Positions 18,773-27,483 of a stretch of DNA of 64,000 nt are shown here, piece by piece. Each line of letters begins with the position of its first letter. The first letter of the stretch is position 1. A program made the translations under genes and the position numbers. The stretch is taken from assembly GCF_033126985.1 (NCBI RefSeq), contig NZ_AP024714.1, forward strand, positions 1,302,001 to 1,366,000, given 5' to 3'. The notes under the pieces were generated by a model that saw only the letters and a program-made list of their open reading frames with translations, was not told the origin of the DNA and ran no database searches. Source of the stretch: Methylomarinovum caldicuralii (lineage in GTDB: Bacteria > Pseudomonadota > Gammaproteobacteria > Methylococcales > Methylothermaceae).

Positions 18773-20971
18773 ATGAAAACGACCGACGATAAGAAATTCT
18801 CTCTCTCGGCGATCGCGGCGGCCGTGATCCTGCAGTGTCAGCCAGCCCTGGCCGAATATGAAGAGCTGCCCACCCTGGTGGTGGAGGGGGGGACCATGGA
18901 ACCGGGGACGACAGCGCTGCAGCCCGGCACCGTGGGCACCCTGGACGCCGCCGATCTGCTCAAGCGGGTTCCCGGCGGCAACGTCAACCGCAACGGTCCC
19001 CTGACCGGCATCGCCCAGTTCCGCGGCCTGTACGGCGACCGGGTCGCCGTCAACGTCGACGGCATGGCCCTGAAGAACGCCGGTCCCAATGCCATGGACT
19101 CGCGCATGAGCGCCATCCCTTCGGCGCTGATCCGCTCCATCAAGGTCTATCGGGGGGTGACGCCGGTTTCGGTGGGATTGGAAACCATGGGCGGGGCGGT
19201 GGTCGCCGAAAGCCGCCGGGCCGAGTTCACCGACTCGGAAACCTGGAAGCCGCAGCTGTTCGGCACCTTCGGCTGGAGCCAGGTCAACAACGGGCTTTAC
19301 GGCGGCGGCATGGCGGGTGTGGCCAACCAGAACTACCGTTTCCACTTTTCCGCCTCCCACGAGGACGGGGACAACTACCGCTACAAGGACAACCGCAACC
19401 TCAAGTACACCAGCTACGACCGCCAGACCTATCAGGCCGGTTTCGGGTTCCGGCGTGACGGTCACGAGTTCGGGGCCGCCTATAACCACAAGTTCACCGG
19501 CAGTGCCGGCACCCCCTCGCTGCCCATGGACATCCGCTGGATTCGCACCGATACCGTCAACGCCGACTATGCCTGGCAGCTCAGCGATACGGTCAAGCTG
19601 AAGACGGCGATGTTCTTCCAGGACGCCGACCATGAAATGACCAACTACCACATGCGCAACGCCCCGACTGATCCGGCCCGCTGGCGCCAGAACAACACCG
19701 ACGTGGTGGCCGCCGGCTACAAGGCGGCGCTGGTGTGGTCGGACATCGCCGGCGGGGAGCTGGAGGTGGGCGTGGACGGGGATCTGGCGACCCACAATTC
19801 CAAGGTCACCAATCCCAACAACGCCGCCTTTTTCGTCCGCCTTTACAACGATGTCAACCGCAACCGCTACGGCGCCTATGCCGAGTGGCGCGGCGAACCG
19901 CTGGAACGGTTGACGGTCAACGCCGGAGTTCGCTACCGCTACACTTACATGGACGCCGGCAAGGTGGACGGCACCCCGGCGCGGATGGGCATGATGAATC
20001 CCATGATGCGGGCGGGGACGATTCTGCGGGACCGCTTCAACGCCGCCGACCGACGTCAGGACCAGCACGATGTCGATATCGCCCTGGATTTCAACTACCG
20101 CCTCAACGACAACCTCAACCTGGCCCTGGGGCTGGCGCGCAAGACCCACGCCCCCATCTACCAGCAGCGCTACACCTGGCTGCCGCTGGAGTCCACCGGC
20201 GGGCTGGCGGACGGCCGGGTCTATGTGGGCAACATCGGCCTCGACAGTGAAAAATCCTACGAGGCGGTGGCCGGTTTCGACCTGAATCTGCCCACCCTCG
20301 GGGTGTTGCAGAACGTCTATTTCGAGCCGCGGGCGTTCTACCGTTACGTCAACGACTACATCCAGGGGCAGGCGGTCAATCCCGCCGATCTCGGCCTGAC
20401 GCCGATGCAGTGGAACATGTTCGTCAACATGATGCTCCCCAACGGCTGTCCCAACAATCCCGGCGGCAACACGACCGACTGTACCCTGCGCTGGGCCAAC
20501 GTCGATGCCCAGCTTTACGGGGTGGACATGCAGGGTGGCTTCGCCATCGGCGATCACTGGCGGGTGGACGGTCTGATGACCTACACCCGCGGGGAGAAGC
20601 TCAGCGGCAAGGATGACAACCTCTACCGCATCGCCCCCCTCAACGGCCGGGTGCGCCTGACCTATTCCATCTGGGATTTTGCCTTCTCCGGAGAGTACGC
20701 GGGGGCCCTGCGTCAGGACAAGGTGGCCCGCTACAACAACGAACGCAAGACCTCCGACTGGAGCGTGGTCAACCTGCGGCTGCAGTACCAGCCTTCCTAC
20801 CAGTACGTGCAGGGGCTGAAGCTGGCCTTCGGGGTGGACAACGTCTTCGACACCAAGTATGCCGACCACGTCAACGGCATCAACCGGGTGCGCGAAAGCC
20901 GCATCGGCGTCGGCAATCGGGTGTTCAATCCGGGGCGCAATTACTACGTGACCCTCAACTACACCTTCTGA
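18773..20971 (+). CDS. TonB-dependent outer-membrane receptor, methionine-rich
   Basis: This 732-residue receptor has a signal peptide ending ...CQPALA, a TonB-box-like LPTLVVEG, a plug domain (RNGPLTGIAQFRGLYGDRVA, IKVYRGVTPVSVGLETMGGA) and a beta barrel ending in the terminal aromatic YVTLNYTF. The start at 18773 is preferred over the ATG at 18746 because GGAG lies upstream and a clean signal peptide follows. Methionine clusters stand out: near residues 404-413 (RMGMMNPMMR) and about 543-562 (WNMFVNMML followed by a cysteine). Such patches could bind soft metals such as copper; no substrate is proven. The upstream sigma-54 promoter and palindrome suggest tight induction. Confidence 0.9.
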   Translation: MKTTDDKKFSLSAIAAAVILQCQPALAEYEELPTLVVEGGTMEPGTTALQPGTVGTLDAADLLKRVPGGNVNRNGPLTGIAQFRGLYGDRVAVNVDGMALKNAGPNAMDSRMSAIPSALIRSIKVYRGVTPVSVGLETMGGAVVAESRRAEFTDSETWKPQLFGTFGWSQVNNGLYGGGMAGVANQNYRFHFSASHEDGDNYRYKDNRNLKYTSYDRQTYQAGFGFRRDGHEFGAAYNHKFTGSAGTPSLPMDIRWIRTDTVNADYAWQLSDTVKLKTAMFFQDADHEMTNYHMRNAPTDPARWRQNNTDVVAAGYKAALVWSDIAGGELEVGVDGDLATHNSKVTNPNNAAFFVRLYNDVNRNRYGAYAEWRGEPLERLTVNAGVRYRYTYMDAGKVDGTPARMGMMNPMMRAGTILRDRFNAADRRQDQHDVDIALDFNYRLNDNLNLALGLARKTHAPIYQQRYTWLPLESTGGLADGRVYVGNIGLDSEKSYEAVAGFDLNLPTLGVLQNVYFEPRAFYRYVNDYIQGQAVNPADLGLTPMQWNMFVNMMLPNGCPNNPGGNTTDCTLRWANVDAQLYGVDMQGGFAIGDHWRVDGLMTYTRGEKLSGKDDNLYRIAPLNGRVRLTYSIWDFAFSGEYAGALRQDKVARYNNERKTSDWSVVNLRLQYQPSYQYVQGLKLAFGVDNVFDTKYADHVNGINRVRESRIGVGNRVFNPGRNYYVTLNYTF

Positions 20972-20997
20972 TCCCGGCCGGTCATCCTCTCGGTTTG

Positions 20998-21022
20998 GCC
21001 CGCCTTCCGGCGGGCATTTTTT
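20998..21022. terminator. Rho-independent terminator between the receptor gene and pyrF
   Basis: GCCCGCC and GGCGGGC form a perfect 7-bp stem with a TTCC loop, followed by ATTTTTT. It ends the TonB receptor transcript and touches the stop codon of the convergent pyrF. Confidence 0.8.
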
Positions 21023-21734
21023 AATTCTGGAACCGTTCGGCGATCTGCCGCTGGATGGCGGCGGCGGCCGCTTTGGGATCGTGGGCGTCGCGGATGGGGC
21101 GGCCGACGACGATGTAATCGGCGCCGTTGGCGAAAGCCTCTTCCACGGTGACGACCCGCTTCTGGTCGCCGGCCGGCGATCCCTGCGGGCGCACGCCCGG
21201 GGTGACGATCAAAGGATCGTTCCCCAATTCCCGGCGGAGCAGCTGCGCTTCCCGGCCGGAAGCGATCACCCCGTCGAGTCCCGCGTCCACGGCCTGGCGG
21301 GCGCGCCGGCGCACCAGGGTTTCAAGGTCCGAGGCATATCCCATTGCCTTGAGCGCAGCTTCGTCCAGGCTGGTCAAGACGGTTACGGCCAGGATCTTGA
21401 GCTTTGCGCCTTTGCCGCGGGCAGCGGCGGCCATGATGGCAGGATCGCCGTGAACTGTGGCGAAGGTCACCGGTGTGCAGCTTAAGGCCCGTACCGCGCG
21501 TTCCACGGTCATGGGAATATCGTAGAACTTGAGATCGGCGAACACCTTCTTGCCCTGGGCGGTGAGCCAGTCGATCAGGGCAAAGTAATCGCCGGCCATG
21601 AACAGTTCCAGGCCGATCTTATAGAATGTGACCGTTTCGCCCAGGCGTTCGACCAGGTCGCGGGCCTGGGCGTGGTCGGGCAGATCGAGAGCGACGATGA
21701 GGCGGTCTTGGGGGGGAACCGGTTTGCGGGGCAT
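21021..21734 (-). CDS. pyrF: Orotidine 5'-phosphate decarboxylase
   Basis: This 237-residue enzyme makes UMP from OMP in pyrimidine synthesis. The family core is clear: RLIVALDLPDHAQARDLVER, the catalytic VFADLKFYDIPMTVERAV (D-K-D arrangement), VTPGVRPQGSPAGDQKR for phosphate binding and YIVVGRPIRDAHDP. The start at 21734 has AAGGA five bases upstream; another in-frame ATG at 21770 would add 12 residues. It is divergent from an AEC transporter gene and convergent with the TonB receptor gene. Confidence 0.95.
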   Translation of the reverse strand: MPRKPVPPQDRLIVALDLPDHAQARDLVERLGETVTFYKIGLELFMAGDYFALIDWLTAQGKKVFADLKFYDIPMTVERAVRALSCTPVTFATVHGDPAIMAAAARGKGAKLKILAVTVLTSLDEAALKAMGYASDLETLVRRRARQAVDAGLDGVIASGREAQLLRRELGNDPLIVTPGVRPQGSPAGDQKRVVTVEEAFANGADYIVVGRPIRDAHDPKAAAAAIQRQIAERFQN

Positions 21735-21788
21735 CGTTCCTTCGGTCGTTGGCTTTACAGAGGCGCTCATGATACCGGAAAAACACCC

Positions 21789-22718
21789 ATGCTGACGGTC
21801 CTGGGGCAGATGTTCCTGTTGATCCTCTGTGGCGCGGCCTGGCGGCGGCTGCGGCCCGGGGGACTGGATGGCGATCAGACCCGGCAGGTGCTGACGGCAG
21901 TCGTCTATTATCTGTTTCTGCCCGCGCTCATCCTCAAGCTCATGAGCAGGGCGCCCCTGGGCTGGGAGAGCCTGCGGATCTCCCTGTTCGGCCTTGCGGT
22001 CATGGGAACGGGGGGGCTGCTGGGGGCGCTGTGGCTGTATGGGAGGAAAACCGAACGGCGGCAGGCGGGGGCGGTCTGGCTGGCGGTCAGTTTTCCCAAC
22101 GTCACCTTTCTGGGACTGCCGGTCCTGCTGGAAACCTTCGGTGACTGGGCAGGGCAACTGGTCATTCAGTTGGATCTGTTTGCCTTCACGCCTCTGGTTA
22201 TGACCGTGGGCGTGCTCGCGGCCCAATCCCTGGGCGGACAGGGGGGCGGGAATCACATGACGACGCTGCTGCGGGTGCCTTCGCTGTGGGCGGCGGCGGT
22301 GGCCATCGGGGTCAACCTCAGCGGCTGGCAGTGGCCGGCCTGGTGGCTGGGCTTTCTCGAGCTGCTGGCCCGCGGCGTGACGCCGCTGATGCTGTTGTCC
22401 CTGGGACTGGCGCTGCGCTGGCGAGGGCTGGGGCGGCAGCTGTTGCCGTTGGTTCTCGGCGTGGTCGGCCTGCGGCTGCTGCTGGTGCCGCTGATCGCCA
22501 CGGCCCTGGTGCGCGCGCTGGGGTTCGGGGGCGAAAAGGCAGTGGCCCTGGTGCTGGAGGCGGGGATGCCGAGCATGCTGTTCGGCGTGGTACTGTGCGA
22601 CCGTTTCGGCCTCGACAGCCGCCTCTACGCCGTTCTGGTCACGACGACGACGGTGCTGGCGATGCTGACCCTGCCGCTGTGGTTCGAATTCTGCCAGCTT
22701 TCGCATGGCACGCCCTGA
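21789..22718 (+). CDS. AEC family transporter (auxin efflux carrier type)
   Basis: This 309-residue protein has about ten hydrophobic segments in the two-halves arrangement of the AEC/BASS fold, for example QMFLLILCGAAWRRL at the start, YYLFLPALILKLMSRAPL and VSFPNVTFLGLPVLLETFGD. Bacterial members move organic acids or small anions; the substrate here is unknown. The ATG at 21789 sits directly before the first helix, 55 bp from the divergent pyrF. No partner gene points to a substrate. Confidence 0.85.
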   Translation: MLTVLGQMFLLILCGAAWRRLRPGGLDGDQTRQVLTAVVYYLFLPALILKLMSRAPLGWESLRISLFGLAVMGTGGLLGALWLYGRKTERRQAGAVWLAVSFPNVTFLGLPVLLETFGDWAGQLVIQLDLFAFTPLVMTVGVLAAQSLGGQGGGNHMTTLLRVPSLWAAAVAIGVNLSGWQWPAWWLGFLELLARGVTPLMLLSLGLALRWRGLGRQLLPLVLGVVGLRLLLVPLIATALVRALGFGGEKAVALVLEAGMPSMLFGVVLCDRFGLDSRLYAVLVTTTTVLAMLTLPLWFEFCQLSHGTP

Positions 22719-22792
22719 ATCGCGGGGGTTGCAAATCGTTGTGCGGTCCCCATGGATATAATGGGACAGATACGCTTTCCGAAGGAGGTCGT

Positions 22793-23926
22793 ATGCGAAT
22801 CGGCTACATCTCCAGCTATCCCCCGATCGAATGCGGCATCGCCACCTATTCCGCCTATCTGATCGACGCCCTGAGGGAGCAGGGGGTCGACGTCTACGTG
22901 GTCAGCCACCTGGGGGCGAGCGGGCCGCAGGTGTTTCCCGCCTTCAACGAGAACGATCTGGACGACAAGGCCTATCAGGTGGCGTTGCGCTTCACCCCCG
23001 ACATTGTCCACGTGCAGCACGAATTCGGGCTGTACGGCCCCCATTTCGGGGTCAACATCCTGCCGGTGATCGTCAAGTTCCGCCTCATCGGCGTGCCGGT
23101 GGTGACCACCCTGCACACGGTGTACGAGAATCCGCAGCCGGGGCACCGGGTGCTGATCGAGAACATCCTGGCCAATTCCGAGCAGGTCATCGTGCACCAG
23201 GACTATCAGCGCCGGACCCTGGAAAGGCTCTACCCGCCCCAGTACAGCCGCAAGGTGACGGTGATCCCCCACGGGGCGCGGCTGGTGGAGCCGGTCGCCG
23301 ATGCGAAGGCGAAACTGGGGCTGCCGGCCGACCGCAAGGTCATCCTCATGATCGGTTACTTCCGGCCCAGCAAGAACTTCGAGCTCATCATCGACCTGCT
23401 GCCGGAGATCCTGCGCCGTTATCCGGACGCCCTGCTGGTGCTGGCGGGCAAGATCCGCAACCAGGAATACGCCGAATACCGCAACCAGTTGTTCGAGCAC
23501 ATCCGCCGCTCACCGGCCAGGGACCATATCCGGGTGATCCTGGGGCAGTTGCGTCAGGAAACCTTCGACACCATCCTCTCCGCCGCCGACGTGGTGGTGC
23601 TGCCCTACAGGATCACTTCCCAGAGCGGCATCTTGGCCCATTGTCTGGCGTTCGGCCGGCCGGTGGTGACCAGCGACACCCCGGCGATGCGGGAGCTGAT
23701 CCGCCAGTCCGGAGCCGGCCTGATTGTCGCCTCCGACGACCGTTACGCCGAGGCCATCGCCGAACTGCTCGGCGACGAGGCCAAGGCCCGGTCGATGGGC
23801 GAGGCGGCGCGCCGCTTCGTGCGGGAGAAGCCGGCCTGGCCGCTGATCGCCCGGCGTCACGTGGAGCTGTACGAAGGCCTGATGACCCATCCCGACATCG
23901 GTTCCCAGATCACCGTGGTGGATTGA
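22793..23926 (+). CDS. Glycosyltransferase family 4
   Basis: This 377-residue GT-B protein opens with MRIGYISSYPPIECGIATYS, common in GT4 enzymes, and has the C-terminal nucleotide-sugar half: LMIGYFRPSKNFELIIDLLP, then VVVLPYRITSQSGILAHCLA with the family E/Q-rich loop region and GRPVVTSDTPAMRELI. GGAGG lies just upstream of the ATG at 22793. It is followed 10 bp later by a GH130 gene, so the two probably work together on a mannose- or glucose-containing product. A TATAAT at 22757-22762 has no well-placed -35 box. Confidence 0.88.
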   Translation: MRIGYISSYPPIECGIATYSAYLIDALREQGVDVYVVSHLGASGPQVFPAFNENDLDDKAYQVALRFTPDIVHVQHEFGLYGPHFGVNILPVIVKFRLIGVPVVTTLHTVYENPQPGHRVLIENILANSEQVIVHQDYQRRTLERLYPPQYSRKVTVIPHGARLVEPVADAKAKLGLPADRKVILMIGYFRPSKNFELIIDLLPEILRRYPDALLVLAGKIRNQEYAEYRNQLFEHIRRSPARDHIRVILGQLRQETFDTILSAADVVVLPYRITSQSGILAHCLAFGRPVVTSDTPAMRELIRQSGAGLIVASDDRYAEAIAELLGDEAKARSMGEAARRFVREKPAWPLIARRHVELYEGLMTHPDIGSQITVVD

Positions 23927-23936
23927 GGAGGACGAG

Positions 23937-24887
23937 ATGGAAAAGCTGCATCCGTTCAAGCGTTACGAAGGCAACCCGATTCTGACCCGAGACGACGTTC
24001 CCTACTGGTGCAACACCGTGTTCAACGCCGCCGCCTGCAAGTTCGGCGATCAGTATCTGCTGCTGCTGCGGGTCGAGGACCTCAACGGCCACAGTCACCT
24101 GACCCTGGCCCGATCCACGGACGGCTATCGCTTCCGGGTGGACAAGAAGCCCTGGATCAGCCCTTCCACCGACCCCCGTTTCGAGATCTACGAACGCTAT
24201 GGCATCGAGGACCCGCGCATCACCTACGTGCGCGAGGACCGCTGCTGGTACATCACCTATACCGCCTACGGCCCCCACGGGCCGCGGGTGGGGCTGGGAC
24301 GGACCTGCGATTTCGAGACCTTCGAGCGCATCGCCCTGGTCACCGAGGTTCCCAACAAGGACGCGGTGCTGTTTCCGGAGAAGATCGACGGCCGTTACGT
24401 GATGCTGGACCGCCCCGGCGGTTTCGCCGGCGGGGTCGGGGCCATCTGGGTGCAGTATTCCCAGAATCTGGTCTACTGGGGCGAGGCCAAGGCGCTGCTG
24501 GCGCCGCAGCCGGGCTGGGGCAATTCAAAGCTCGGCGCCTCGACCCCGCCGATCGGTACCGAGGCCGGCTGGCTGGTGCTCTATCACGGCGTGCGCGAAA
24601 CCCCCAGCGGACGCATCTACCGGGTCGGGGCGATGCTGCTGGAGCGCCGCAACCCCGAGAACGTGATCGGTTACACCCCCAATTTCATCTTCGGCCCGGA
24701 GGAGCTGTACGAGCGCGTCGGTGACGTGCCCAACGTGGTGTTCCCCTGCGGGGTGATCGTCGAGGACGACCGGCTGAAGATGTACTACGGCGCCGCCGAC
24801 ACCGCAATCGCCCTGGCCGAAGCCCGGCTCGACGACATCATCGAGCTGTGCCACCTGGCCAAGAGCCATGAGGTGAGAAGCCGCTGA
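23937..24887 (+). CDS. Glycoside hydrolase family 130 protein (mannoside phosphorylase type)
   Basis: This 316-residue protein is a five-bladed beta-propeller of the GH130 type: YEGNPILTRDDVPYWCNTVF, the YGIEDPRITYV segment carrying the catalytic aspartate, LGASTPPIGTEAGWLVLYHG and the C-terminal YYGAADTAIALAEARLDDI. GH130 enzymes phosphorolyse beta-mannosides using phosphate. It lies 10 bp after the GT4 gene with GAGG upstream of the start. The specific oligosaccharide is not predictable. The pairing suggests one enzyme builds and the other recycles the same glycoside. Confidence 0.88.
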   Translation: MEKLHPFKRYEGNPILTRDDVPYWCNTVFNAAACKFGDQYLLLLRVEDLNGHSHLTLARSTDGYRFRVDKKPWISPSTDPRFEIYERYGIEDPRITYVREDRCWYITYTAYGPHGPRVGLGRTCDFETFERIALVTEVPNKDAVLFPEKIDGRYVMLDRPGGFAGGVGAIWVQYSQNLVYWGEAKALLAPQPGWGNSKLGASTPPIGTEAGWLVLYHGVRETPSGRIYRVGAMLLERRNPENVIGYTPNFIFGPEELYERVGDVPNVVFPCGVIVEDDRLKMYYGAADTAIALAEARLDDIIELCHLAKSHEVRSR

Positions 24888-24893
24888 CGCCGG

Positions 24894-27419
24894 TCAGCGC
24901 TGCCACAGGATCGGCGTCACCTCCAGGGGGATCTTCGCCTCGGTGTGGCGGGGGACGATGCGCACGGTGTAGTGTTCCTGTGGCCGCAGGGCCGGTGCCT
25001 CCCCCTGGTACAGGAAGCCGCCCACCGATCCCAGCAGCGGATGCCCCGGCGTCATGGGAAAGCGCCAGGGGGCCTCGCCCGGTTCCTCAGGATCGGCATA
25101 GATTTCCACCTGCACCGCTTCCGGCGCCAGCGAGCCCAGATAGACCTGGACCTGGAAGCGGTAGACGTCCCCTTCCCGCTTCACTTCCAGCTCGCCGAAG
25201 TGGAGGGTGTGCCACTGACTTTCCAGCCGATGCCGCCAGGCGATCAGGTCGCGGGCGACGGCCTGGTCGTCGCGGTGGCGCCGGGCATAATCCTGGGCCA
25301 GGGGCAGATAGTACTGTTCGGTGTACTGGCGCACCATGCGGTTGGCGGAGAAGTGCGGAGTCAGCCGTGCCATGCTTTCGCGCATCTTCGCCAGCCAGCG
25401 GGTGGGGATGCCGCGGGAATCACGCTGATAGAAGGCGGGGGCGACCTCGGTCTCGAGAATCTGATACAGCTGCTCGGCCTCGAAGCGGTCCCAGGCGGGA
25501 TCGGCATCGTGTTCCCGGCCGTCGCCGATGGCCCAGCCCACCGCCGGGTCGTAGGCCTCCGCCCACCAGCCGTCCAGTTCGGAAATGTTGAGACCGCCGT
25601 TGACCAGCACCTTCATTCCGGAGGTGCCGCACGCCTCCCACGGACGCCTGGGGGTGTTGATCCAGGCGTCCACGCCTTCGACGATCTGTTCCGCCATCTG
25701 CATGTCGTAGTCGGGCAGGAACACGACCCGGCCGGCGATTTCCGGGTGGCTGCGGATGAACTGGATCCAGTCCCGCAGCATCGCCTGGCCTTCCCAGTCC
25801 TGCGGGTGGGCCTTGCCCGCCAGCACCAGCTGCACAGGGTAGTGGGGATGGGCGAACAGGCGCAGCAGCCGGGCGGGATCGGTGAGCAGGAGGTTGGGGC
25901 GCTTGTAGCAGGTGAAGCGGCGGGCGAAGCCCAGGGTGAGAATGTTGGGATCGAGCAGGGGGGTGTCGGCCGGCAGATAGTTGAAGGAGGCCGGCCGTTG
26001 GGCTCTGAGATCACGGACGAACTGCACCAGCCGGCGGCGGTTGCGGGTGCGGCACTCCCATAAGGGCTCCGCGTCCACCTTGCGGATCAGCTCGCGGGTC
26101 TGGCAGGGATCGCAGACCCAGCGTTCCTCGCCGCAGGTGTCGGTCCAGAGGCGGTCGGATTCGGGCGAATCCCACGACGGGGTGTGCACCCCGTTGGTGA
26201 CATGGCCCACCGGCACTTCCGCCAGCGGCCAGCGGGGGAACAGGGGGGAGAAGATGCGGCGGCTGACCGCCCCGTGCAGGCGACTGACACCGTTGACCGC
26301 GCCGCTGCCGCGAATGGCGAGCCAGGCCATATTGAAAGGTTCGCTGTCGTCGGCAGGATCGCTTCTGCCGAGAGCCAGCAACTGCGCCACCGGGATGCCC
26401 AGAGTGTCGCAGTAATAACTGAAATAACGGCGGATCAGCGCCGGGGGAAACCGGTCGAACCCGGCGGCCACCGGGGTGTGGGTGGTGAACAGATTGCCGG
26501 CGCGGGTGACGGTCAGGGCCAGCTCGAAATCCACCCGGTGGCGGCGCATGTAACTGCGGGCCCGCTCCAGGACCGCAAAGGCGGCGTGGCCTTCGTTGAG
26601 GTGGCAGAGCGTCGCTTCCAGCCCCAGCCGTTCCAGCAGCTGCCAGCCGACGATGCCGAGGAGGATTTCCTGCTGTAGCCGCTGTTCGGTGCCGCCGCCG
26701 TAGAGGCGGTCGGTGATGCAGCGGTCGGAGGGGGGATTGGCGGGATCGTTGAGGTCGAGCAGATAGAGGCGAGTGCGGCCGATCCGGGCCTGCCATACCC
26801 GCACCCACAGGTTGAAGCCGTTGAACCGATAGTGCATCCGCAGGATCTGGCCGTCATCGGTGCGGACCGGCATGACCGGCAGTTCCCAGGGATTGTTGTT
26901 GGGATAGACGGCGACCTGGTTGCCTTCCTCGTCGAGGATCTGGCGGAAGTAACCTTCCTGGTACAGCAGGCCGATGCCGATCACCGGCAGCCCCAGGTCA
27001 CTGCAGTTTTTCAGGTAATCCCCGGCCAGGATGCCGAGCCCGCCGGAGTAGAGCGGCAGGGCTTCGGTGAGGCCGAATTCCATGCAGAAATAGGCGATGT
27101 GCCGCAGGGGCGCCTTTCCGCCGACTTCCTGAAACCAGGTGGGCCGTTCCAGATATCGCCGGCGCTCGGCGGCGATTTCTTCCAGCCGGCGGCAAAAATC
27201 CGGGTCTTGGGCCAACGCTTCCAGTTTGGCCGGGGAGGCGTTCTGCAGGATCAGCCAGGGATTGCCGGTCAGGCGCCAGGCTTCGGGATCCAGGGTTTCC
27301 CACAGCACGTCGCTGACATGGCTCCAGGACCAGCGCAGATCCAGCGCCAGGGGGATGAGTTCGCGTAAGGCTTCGGGAAGATGGGGGAAACAGGCAGGCG
27401 GATAGACAGCGTCGGCCAT
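24894..27419 (-). CDS. glgP: Alpha-glucan phosphorylase (GT35)
   Basis: This 841-residue enzyme releases glucose-1-phosphate from glycogen or maltodextrin. It belongs to the long 'alpha-glucan family' branch, with an extra N-terminal domain (FPHLPEALRELIPLALDLRW). The pyridoxal-phosphate lysine is K603 in GTSGMKVLVNGG, followed by SELDGWWAEAYD. The HTPVAAGFDRFP and NGVHTPSW segments are typical. A C-terminal beta-sandwich-like part (EVKREGDVYRFQVQVYLG) is also present. It completes the glycogen cycle begun by glgBC and malQ about 20 kb away. It converges on the GH130 gene with only 6 bp between stops. Confidence 0.95.
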   Translation of the reverse strand: MADAVYPPACFPHLPEALRELIPLALDLRWSWSHVSDVLWETLDPEAWRLTGNPWLILQNASPAKLEALAQDPDFCRRLEEIAAERRRYLERPTWFQEVGGKAPLRHIAYFCMEFGLTEALPLYSGGLGILAGDYLKNCSDLGLPVIGIGLLYQEGYFRQILDEEGNQVAVYPNNNPWELPVMPVRTDDGQILRMHYRFNGFNLWVRVWQARIGRTRLYLLDLNDPANPPSDRCITDRLYGGGTEQRLQQEILLGIVGWQLLERLGLEATLCHLNEGHAAFAVLERARSYMRRHRVDFELALTVTRAGNLFTTHTPVAAGFDRFPPALIRRYFSYYCDTLGIPVAQLLALGRSDPADDSEPFNMAWLAIRGSGAVNGVSRLHGAVSRRIFSPLFPRWPLAEVPVGHVTNGVHTPSWDSPESDRLWTDTCGEERWVCDPCQTRELIRKVDAEPLWECRTRNRRRLVQFVRDLRAQRPASFNYLPADTPLLDPNILTLGFARRFTCYKRPNLLLTDPARLLRLFAHPHYPVQLVLAGKAHPQDWEGQAMLRDWIQFIRSHPEIAGRVVFLPDYDMQMAEQIVEGVDAWINTPRRPWEACGTSGMKVLVNGGLNISELDGWWAEAYDPAVGWAIGDGREHDADPAWDRFEAEQLYQILETEVAPAFYQRDSRGIPTRWLAKMRESMARLTPHFSANRMVRQYTEQYYLPLAQDYARRHRDDQAVARDLIAWRHRLESQWHTLHFGELEVKREGDVYRFQVQVYLGSLAPEAVQVEIYADPEEPGEAPWRFPMTPGHPLLGSVGGFLYQGEAPALRPQEHYTVRIVPRHTEAKIPLEVTPILWQR

Positions 27420-27483
27420 GAGGGCGATCCGGTGATGGGAACGCCCTCAATGATAGCACATCGTCAGCGCAGCCACTCGGCGA

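Noticed and set aside
22757-22762. TATAAT box before the GT4 gene
   Set aside because: The possible -35 boxes lie 12 or 22 bp away, outside the usable spacing, so I do not call a promoter.
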